In this document: one piece after another, positions 58,698-64,000 of the stretch
Numbering within the stretch: the first letter of the stretch is position 1
Layout of the letters: the number at the start of each line of letters is the position of its first letter
NCBI RefSeq assembly: GCF_049347105.1
Contig: NZ_CP186334.1
Location: forward strand, 310,001 to 374,000
Reading direction: 5' to 3'
Length of the DNA: 64,000 bases
Origin: Gaoshiqia hydrogeniformans
GTDB taxonomy: Bacteria; Bacteroidota; Bacteroidia; Bacteroidales; Prolixibacteraceae
Program-made: the position numbers and the translations under genes
Notes under the pieces: generated by a model
Databases searched by the model: none
Told to the model about the DNA's origin: nothing
The model's input: only the letters and a program-made list of their open reading frames with translations

Positions 58698-61600
58698 ATG
58701 AAAAAAACACAAACTCATGGCGATCTGAAAAGATCGCTGAAGAAATTATTATTGGTTATGAAGTTGTCAATCTTCTTACTGTTTTTAGGAGTGCTGACTG
58801 TAAGCGCCCGGACCTACTCTCAAACTGCAAAAGTTGATCTGAATCTTAAAGATGCCACTATTCAGGAAGTTTTAACCGAAATCGAAAATCAATGCGGCTC
58901 TTATTTCTTCTACAACAAAGACGAAATAAACCAGAAAAAGGTGAACATTTCAATTGCAGATGCCAGTATCGAAACGGTTCTCAATGAAATGTTTCAGGGG
59001 ACTGATCTGACCTATAAAGTTGTGGATCGGTACATTGTGATCAGTAAAAATGAAACTCTGGACGTTCGAACGCCCGCTCAACCGAATCTTTCGGTAAAAG
59101 GGAAAGTGACAAATACCTCCGGGGAGGCGATCACCGGCGTTACCGTTGCGGTTAAAGGAACATCGATGGGAATTATTACCGACTTCAACGGTGAATTCTC
59201 ACTCTCTTCAGTCGGTTCTGATGCGGTTCTTGTATTCTCCTTTGTTGGGATGAAAACGGTAGAACTGCAGGTAGCTGGTCAAACTGTCATCAATATCGTT
59301 ATGGAAGAAATTTCTATCGGTTTGGAAGAGGTCGTAGCGATTGGTTATGGTACCATTAAAAAGGCAGATTTAACGGGAGCTGTGTCTGTGGTTAAGGCGG
59401 ATGACTTCAAAAACGTTACCGCTCTGTCGGTCGGCGACGCGCTTCAAGGCCTGGTTGCAGGTGTCAACATCCGTTCCAGCGGAGGCATCGGAAGCGAACC
59501 GGTTGTTGAAATCAGGGGACTGGGTAATTTTACCAACAACGACCCATTGTATATCATTGATGGTTTGCCAACCTCCGGCAACCGCGACTTCAACGTGAAT
59601 GATATCGAGTCCATCCAGGTATTGAAAGACGCCTCGGCTGCTGCCATTTATGGATCGCGTGCTGCAAACGGCGTGATTATTATCGAAACAAAAAAAGGGT
59701 CAGCCGGAGAAATGAAAGTCAATTATTCCGGAAAGCTTAGTATCGACAAACTACCCATGATGGACCTGATGGGACGAGATGAATGGATCGCCATTACGAC
59801 ACAAGCCTATCAGAATGCCATCGCTGACGGTGTGCCGGATGTTCATTCCGTACCAAACTGGATGGATGGCAATACCGACTGGAATGATGCCGTATTCCGG
59901 ACCGCGGTGATCCAGGATCATAACCTGTCGTTTTCAGGCGGCAGTAAAGACGGAAAATACCTGGTTTCGACCAACTATTACGACAACCCGGGCACTGTTT
60001 ACGGGACTTCGATGGAACGATACAGCTTCAGGGTGAATACCGAAGGGAAAAAAGGAATTTTCACGATTGGCGAAAACCTCGCCATCAGCAACACCTTTGT
60101 CGAGAATCAAAACTCCGTCTTCTCAAAGCACATCGATGTTTTGCGGATGCTGCCGATTATTCCCATCTACGACGAAAACAACTTCGGCGGTTACGGCTAC
60201 GGGAATGAAGCGACAGCAAGAACTTTCGGCTCAAACCCGATTGCTACCGAAGATTTGATGTATAACAGCGACGAGAACCTGCGAATCCGGGGGAATCTGT
60301 ATGCAACCCTCGATCTGATGAAAGGCTTGCAGTACAAGCTGAACCTCGGATACGAAACCAGCAGGGACAACCATAAATGGTTAAGAAAAGAAGGTAATTT
60401 TACGTTGAACCAACCTTTTGACCCATCAACCAGGTACGAAAACAAAGCCAAATTTGTGAATAAACTGATTGAGAACACGCTCACTTACCAAAAACAAATC
60501 GACAAGCACGATTTCAATGTCGTTGTTGGTAATTCCTATCAAAACACGTATCGTGAAATGATCGCTGCCGAGAAGAAGAATTTGGTTCAGATTGGAGATC
60601 GTTATTTTGACGTGATTGATGCCGGCACCACCGACCCAAATGCCTGGGGAAACATTGGCGAATCATCACTCATCTCCTACTTCGGACGTCTAAATTACTC
60701 ATTTGATGAGAAATACCTGTTGAGCGCCACCTTCCGTAATGATGGTTCTTCAAAATTTGCACCTGACAATAAATGGGGATTTTTCCCATCTATCTCTGCC
60801 GGCTGGAGGCTTAGTCGCGAAAACTTCTTTAATGTCTCCTGGATCAGCGATTTGAAACTGAGGTACAGCCACGGAACGCTTGGAAACGTTAATATCGGCA
60901 ATTGGGATTATGTTGCCGTTTTGAACTCCTTCCCGGTTGCTGTATTTGGGAACGATCAGCATATTGTGCCCGGAATGACACAGATTAAACTGGCAAACAG
61001 CAATTTGAAGTGGGAAGAACAAACCCAGGAAAACTTTGGTATGGATATTTCTTTTCTCGAAAACAAATTGCAGTTTAATGCTGAGTATTTTATATCGACG
61101 ACCAAGGATGTCTTGACTCCGATGCGAATTCTGATGACCACTGGAAATGATGGTGGAGATCCCTTTGTCAATGCAGCCAGTCTGAGAAATAAAGGCATCG
61201 AGATCACCGGTTTGTGGCGGGATAAGAAAGGTAATTTTAACTACTCGGTTGGCGGCACATTTACCCGCTTAAGAAATGAGGTACTGGAGTTCGGTTATGG
61301 AAAAGTAGAGCAATACACCTGGATCACCAAAACAGAAATCGGAGAACCTCTGGCCATGTTTTACACCATCAAAACCGACGGTATTTTCCAAAGTGAAGCG
61401 GAAGTATTGGCCCATACCAATTCAACAGGAACGGTTATTCAGCCAAATGCCAAGCCGGGAGATATCCGTTATGCCGATATAAACGACGACGGAAGGATAA
61501 ACAATGAAGACAGGACCATCACCGGGAATCCGTGGCCAAAATTCGAACTTGGGCTGAACGGCCAGGTTTCGTACAAGAATTTTGATTTTAGCTTTGCCGG

Positions 61601-62024
61601 GTTCGGATCCTTTGGACAGGATGTTTTCAACGGCGCAGCCAGCTGGATGGGCGGATTCTCCGACAACACCAACCACCTGTCGGGCTATAAACCCTGGACC
61701 AAAGAAGATCCCAACACCAAAAATCCCCGAGTAATTTACGCCGACAACCGGAATGCCCGGGGCGACCAGGACCGTTGGATTGAAAAGGGTTCGTATTTTA
61801 AGATCAGGCAAATGACCCTGGGTTACACCCTTGATATTCAGGAACTCAAGAAGATTTTTGACAACCTGCGTGTTTCGGTAACCGGACAAAACCTGGTTAC
61901 ATTCACCAAATATTCGGGTCTTGATCCTGAGTTTAAAGCGCCGGATATCTGGGTGAAAGGACACGACGACGCTTCTTATCCTTCTCCAAAATCGGTTGTA
62001 TTTTCTCTTTCATTTCAATTCTAA
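58698..62024 (+). CDS. SusC/RagA-family TonB-linked outer membrane protein with STN domain
   Basis: 1108 residues. A signal peptide (about 18-40) is followed by an STN secretin/TonB short N-terminal domain (about 45-117; IQEVLTEIENQCGSYFFYNKDEI), carboxypeptidase-regulatory-like domain (about 130-205; VKGKVTNTSGEAITGVTVAVKG), plug (GYGTIKKADLTGAVSVV; DPLYIIDGLP; AAIYGSRAANGVI) and a 22-strand-type barrel. It imports oligosaccharides with SusD as its surface lid. STN links it to the FecR regulator encoded upstream. Confidence 0.95.
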   Translation: MKKTQTHGDLKRSLKKLLLVMKLSIFLLFLGVLTVSARTYSQTAKVDLNLKDATIQEVLTEIENQCGSYFFYNKDEINQKKVNISIADASIETVLNEMFQGTDLTYKVVDRYIVISKNETLDVRTPAQPNLSVKGKVTNTSGEAITGVTVAVKGTSMGIITDFNGEFSLSSVGSDAVLVFSFVGMKTVELQVAGQTVINIVMEEISIGLEEVVAIGYGTIKKADLTGAVSVVKADDFKNVTALSVGDALQGLVAGVNIRSSGGIGSEPVVEIRGLGNFTNNDPLYIIDGLPTSGNRDFNVNDIESIQVLKDASAAAIYGSRAANGVIIIETKKGSAGEMKVNYSGKLSIDKLPMMDLMGRDEWIAITTQAYQNAIADGVPDVHSVPNWMDGNTDWNDAVFRTAVIQDHNLSFSGGSKDGKYLVSTNYYDNPGTVYGTSMERYSFRVNTEGKKGIFTIGENLAISNTFVENQNSVFSKHIDVLRMLPIIPIYDENNFGGYGYGNEATARTFGSNPIATEDLMYNSDENLRIRGNLYATLDLMKGLQYKLNLGYETSRDNHKWLRKEGNFTLNQPFDPSTRYENKAKFVNKLIENTLTYQKQIDKHDFNVVVGNSYQNTYREMIAAEKKNLVQIGDRYFDVIDAGTTDPNAWGNIGESSLISYFGRLNYSFDEKYLLSATFRNDGSSKFAPDNKWGFFPSISAGWRLSRENFFNVSWISDLKLRYSHGTLGNVNIGNWDYVAVLNSFPVAVFGNDQHIVPGMTQIKLANSNLKWEEQTQENFGMDISFLENKLQFNAEYFISTTKDVLTPMRILMTTGNDGGDPFVNAASLRNKGIEITGLWRDKKGNFNYSVGGTFTRLRNEVLEFGYGKVEQYTWITKTEIGEPLAMFYTIKTDGIFQSEAEVLAHTNSTGTVIQPNAKPGDIRYADINDDGRINNEDRTITGNPWPKFELGLNGQVSYKNFDFSFAGFGSFGQDVFNGAASWMGGFSDNTNHLSGYKPWTKEDPNTKNPRVIYADNRNARGDQDRWIEKGSYFKIRQMTLGYTLDIQELKKIFDNLRVSVTGQNLVTFTKYSGLDPEFKAPDIWVKGHDDASYPSPKSVVFSLSFQF

Positions 62025-62036
62025 TCCTGAAATACG

Positions 62037-63587
62037 ATGAAAAAAATATTATTATATAGCTTATTCGTGTTGGCACTGTCGGTCATTTCCTGCAATGAAG
62101 ATTTGATAGACATAGAAAATCCCAACTTCCCAACAACAGATACTTTTTGGAAAACACCGGGCGATGCTCAACTCGGACTGGATGCCGCTTATACGATGTT
62201 TTACAAACCGGGCAGCTGGACCCGATGGATTTATTTTCGTTTTGATCTGACATCGGACGAAGGTTACAGTCAAAGCCCCTGGAACGAACTGAAAGAATGG
62301 ACCCGGTTCATTTATTTCAATTACAACTTCTGGGAAGGTAATGCCTGGATGTGGCGCGATCATTATAAGGCCATTTTCCGCTGCAACCAGGTACTCGATT
62401 ATGTTCCGGGAATCGAGTTTAGCAGCCAGACCGACAAAGACGCCATACTGGCGCAAGCCAAATTTCTACGGGCATTTTACTATTACAATCTTGCGCTGAT
62501 GTTCGACAATGTGCCCCTGGTACTGAATGCTTCTCAACCTGATGATACGCCAGAACAACGCACTGAGGCCCAGGTGTATGCCCAGGTTAAAATTGATCTG
62601 CAAGAGGCAGCCAATAACTTACCTGAACAATGGAACATGGCGAACCTTGGCCGGCCAACCAAAGGAGCTGCCCTGGCGCTGCTTGGCAAAGTACATATGC
62701 AGCTGCATGAATGGCAGGAAGCCAAAGACGCCCTCTCCTGGTTGGTTGAAGGCGCCGGTGCAACCCATTACGGGCTGGTTGATAACTACAAGGACAACTT
62801 TATGCACACCACCGAGAATAACAAAGAATCGGTTTTCGAAATCCAGTTCTCCGATATTAACCCCAGGGGCGATGGTGACGAGCCAAATCAGAACGTGGGA
62901 TCGAACCGGGCACAGTTTTTTGCCCCACGCGGCATTGGCTGGTGCGACGGGCAACCCCGCAGATGGCTGGTTGATGAATATAAAAAAGAACCGACTGTTG
63001 CCGGTGGGATTGACCCGCGCTTAAGGGCCAGTATTTTCTATCCGGAAATTCAGGCGGATTATCCGGGTGAAAAAATTTATGGACGCGACTGGCAGACCGG
63101 TTGGGGCGCCGACTGCTTCTTCCGGAAATACCAGGGCGATTACTACCGGAACCAAGAGGATTATTATTCGCCGATTAACTTCCGTGTTATCCGTTATGCT
63201 GATGTATTGTTATTGTATGCCGAATGTTTAGCAGAACTGTCAAGCGGCACGCCTCCTGCATTGGCCATCGAATGTGTTAACCGCGTGAGAGAACGGGTGA
63301 ACCTGCCAAAACTTGAAAACAGTACGCTGTATGCTTCAACGGTGACCACGAAGGCAGCTTTCCTGAAAAGACTTCAGATGGAGCGTTCGCTGGAACTTTG
63401 CCTGGAAGGGGTCCGCTGGGCTGACCTGAAACGCTGGAAACTTTGGGATTCGCAAGCCGGCTTGAATGAACTGGTTTCGCGGGATGCTGACTTCACCAAC
63501 TTTGTTGTTGGCAAATCGCATCGGATGCCAATTCCGCAAAGCGAGGTGGACAATAACCCGAACCTGGACCAAAATTCGATGTACTAA
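62037..63587 (+). CDS. SusD/RagB-family glycan-binding lipoprotein
   Basis: 516 residues with lipobox ISC (Cys19), a TPR-rich SusD fold (FLRAFYYYNLALMFDNVPLV near 147) and the usual C-terminal RYADVLLLYAECL and ERSLELCLEGVRWADLKRW segments. Twelve bp separate it from susC. It captures oligosaccharides at the cell surface for the SusC channel. The specific glycan is unknown; the next gene suggests a GH43-type substrate such as an arabinose- or xylose-containing polymer. Confidence 0.95.
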   Translation: MKKILLYSLFVLALSVISCNEDLIDIENPNFPTTDTFWKTPGDAQLGLDAAYTMFYKPGSWTRWIYFRFDLTSDEGYSQSPWNELKEWTRFIYFNYNFWEGNAWMWRDHYKAIFRCNQVLDYVPGIEFSSQTDKDAILAQAKFLRAFYYYNLALMFDNVPLVLNASQPDDTPEQRTEAQVYAQVKIDLQEAANNLPEQWNMANLGRPTKGAALALLGKVHMQLHEWQEAKDALSWLVEGAGATHYGLVDNYKDNFMHTTENNKESVFEIQFSDINPRGDGDEPNQNVGSNRAQFFAPRGIGWCDGQPRRWLVDEYKKEPTVAGGIDPRLRASIFYPEIQADYPGEKIYGRDWQTGWGADCFFRKYQGDYYRNQEDYYSPINFRVIRYADVLLLYAECLAELSSGTPPALAIECVNRVRERVNLPKLENSTLYASTVTTKAAFLKRLQMERSLELCLEGVRWADLKRWKLWDSQAGLNELVSRDADFTNFVVGKSHRMPIPQSEVDNNPNLDQNSMY

Positions 63588-63670
63588 CTGACTACGTGAT
63601 TAAGATCTGATAAATTTAAATGGCGGCCGGAAAACAGACATTTCCGGTCGCCTTTACTTAGCTTTTAAAA

Positions 63671-64000
63671 ATGAAAAAAATTAGTCTTCTGGCGATATCT
63701 TTCCTGCTGGTAACCGGCGTTCACGCCCAGCAACCCGATCCGCCCGGACAAGCTGACAAGCCTGAAAACGCCGTGAACCAAGCCTATCTGTTCGCACACA
63801 TGACGCACGAGGATTACGGACGTCTTTATTATTCGGTCAGTATTGACGGGTTGCATTGGTCCGCGCTGAATAACAAAGAACGGATCTTTCAGGATTACAA
63901 AGGGCACCCGGACATTTGCAAAGGACACGACGACCGCTACTATATTGCAGGGAATACCAGCGACGCCTCACCCGATATCAACTTTTGGGTCTCAACCGAT
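63671..64000 (+). CDS. Secreted GH43-like glycosidase, N-terminal part (runs off window)
   Basis: 110 codons are visible from ATG 63671 to the window end, with no stop. A signal peptide (about 1-20, ending GVHAQ) is followed by AYLFAHMTHEDYGRLYYSVS and GLHWSAL, then GHPDICKGHDDRYYIAGN. This is the opening blade of a five-bladed propeller such as GH43, where an early Asp near HxDxx often serves as the base. It is the first enzyme gene of the polysaccharide locus. A different propeller glycosidase family cannot be excluded from this fragment. Confidence 0.65.
   Translation, partial: MKKISLLAISFLLVTGVHAQQPDPPGQADKPENAVNQAYLFAHMTHEDYGRLYYSVSIDGLHWSALNNKERIFQDYKGHPDICKGHDDRYYIAGNTSDASPDINFWVSTD

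Noticed and set aside
1..64000. CRISPR arrays
   Set aside because: No series of regularly spaced identical repeats was found; the repeats seen are REP, RHS-linked or terminator hairpins.

Overview
The window looks like a chromosomal segment of a fermentative, polysaccharide-degrading member of the Bacteroidota. The order Marinilabiliales is a reasonable guess, but this is inference without a search. Supporting signs are several TonB-dependent receptors including a SusC/SusD pair, an ECF sigma/FecR pair controlling a receptor with an STN domain, Bacteroidota-type promoter elements (TAnnTTTG), RHS and REP/RAYT debris, and a sodium-pumping methylmalonyl-CoA decarboxylase operon.

Layout. (1) 1-14.0 kb is a mobile, eroded accessory region. 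It holds an IS21-family element (istA end plus istB) that truncates a DUF4249 gene paired with a TonB receptor, then a porin-like barrel, a truncated peptide-exporter ABC fragment and a second outer-membrane receptor. Next come a REP/RAYT unit with an internally deleted transposase, two RHS toxin-tail/immunity modules sharing a 3' repeat, and a putative sugar O-methyltransferase. (2) 14.0-19.5 kb holds a lipoprotein and a methionine cluster: a Met/Cys-rich leader ORF behind a good promoter, a degenerate aspartokinase, metY, metA (with the E111 residue of acetyl-type enzymes) and elbB. (3) 19.8-25.9 kb is a propionate/succinate module: CoA-transferase, methylmalonyl-CoA epimerase, and the carboxyltransferase, gamma (lamin-tail fusion), biotin and beta subunits of the Na+ pump. 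(4) 25.9-31 kb holds ThuA, BFD-like and HD proteins, then tRNA-Arg(CCG) followed by an AbiE type IV toxin-antitoxin pair, hipBA remnants and a GIY-YIG-like ORF, which looks like a tRNA-linked defence hotspot. (5) 31-50.5 kb is mostly housekeeping and transport: SPOR lipoprotein, amidotransferase, SulP, cytochrome-sorbosone dehydrogenase fusion, metallo-hydrolase, SNF2 helicase, a translationally coupled TonB receptor/YfiR/sensor-kinase operon, an S9 peptidase, an Omp85-like barrel and a TonB-like protein.

(6) 50.6-56.6 kb is the most unusual region. It contains a sigma factor, a 972-residue TPR-CHAT protease predicted to face the periplasm, a divergently transcribed 43-codon gene with a classic double-glycine leader, and a 514-residue membrane protein built from repeated anti-sigma-like modules plus periplasmic TPRs. 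I propose that these form a peptide-protease-sigma signalling or peptide-maturation system. (7) 57.0-64.0 kb is a polysaccharide utilisation locus: ECF sigma, FecR, STN-SusC, SusD, and the start of a secreted protein that resembles a GH43-type glycosidase and runs off the window.
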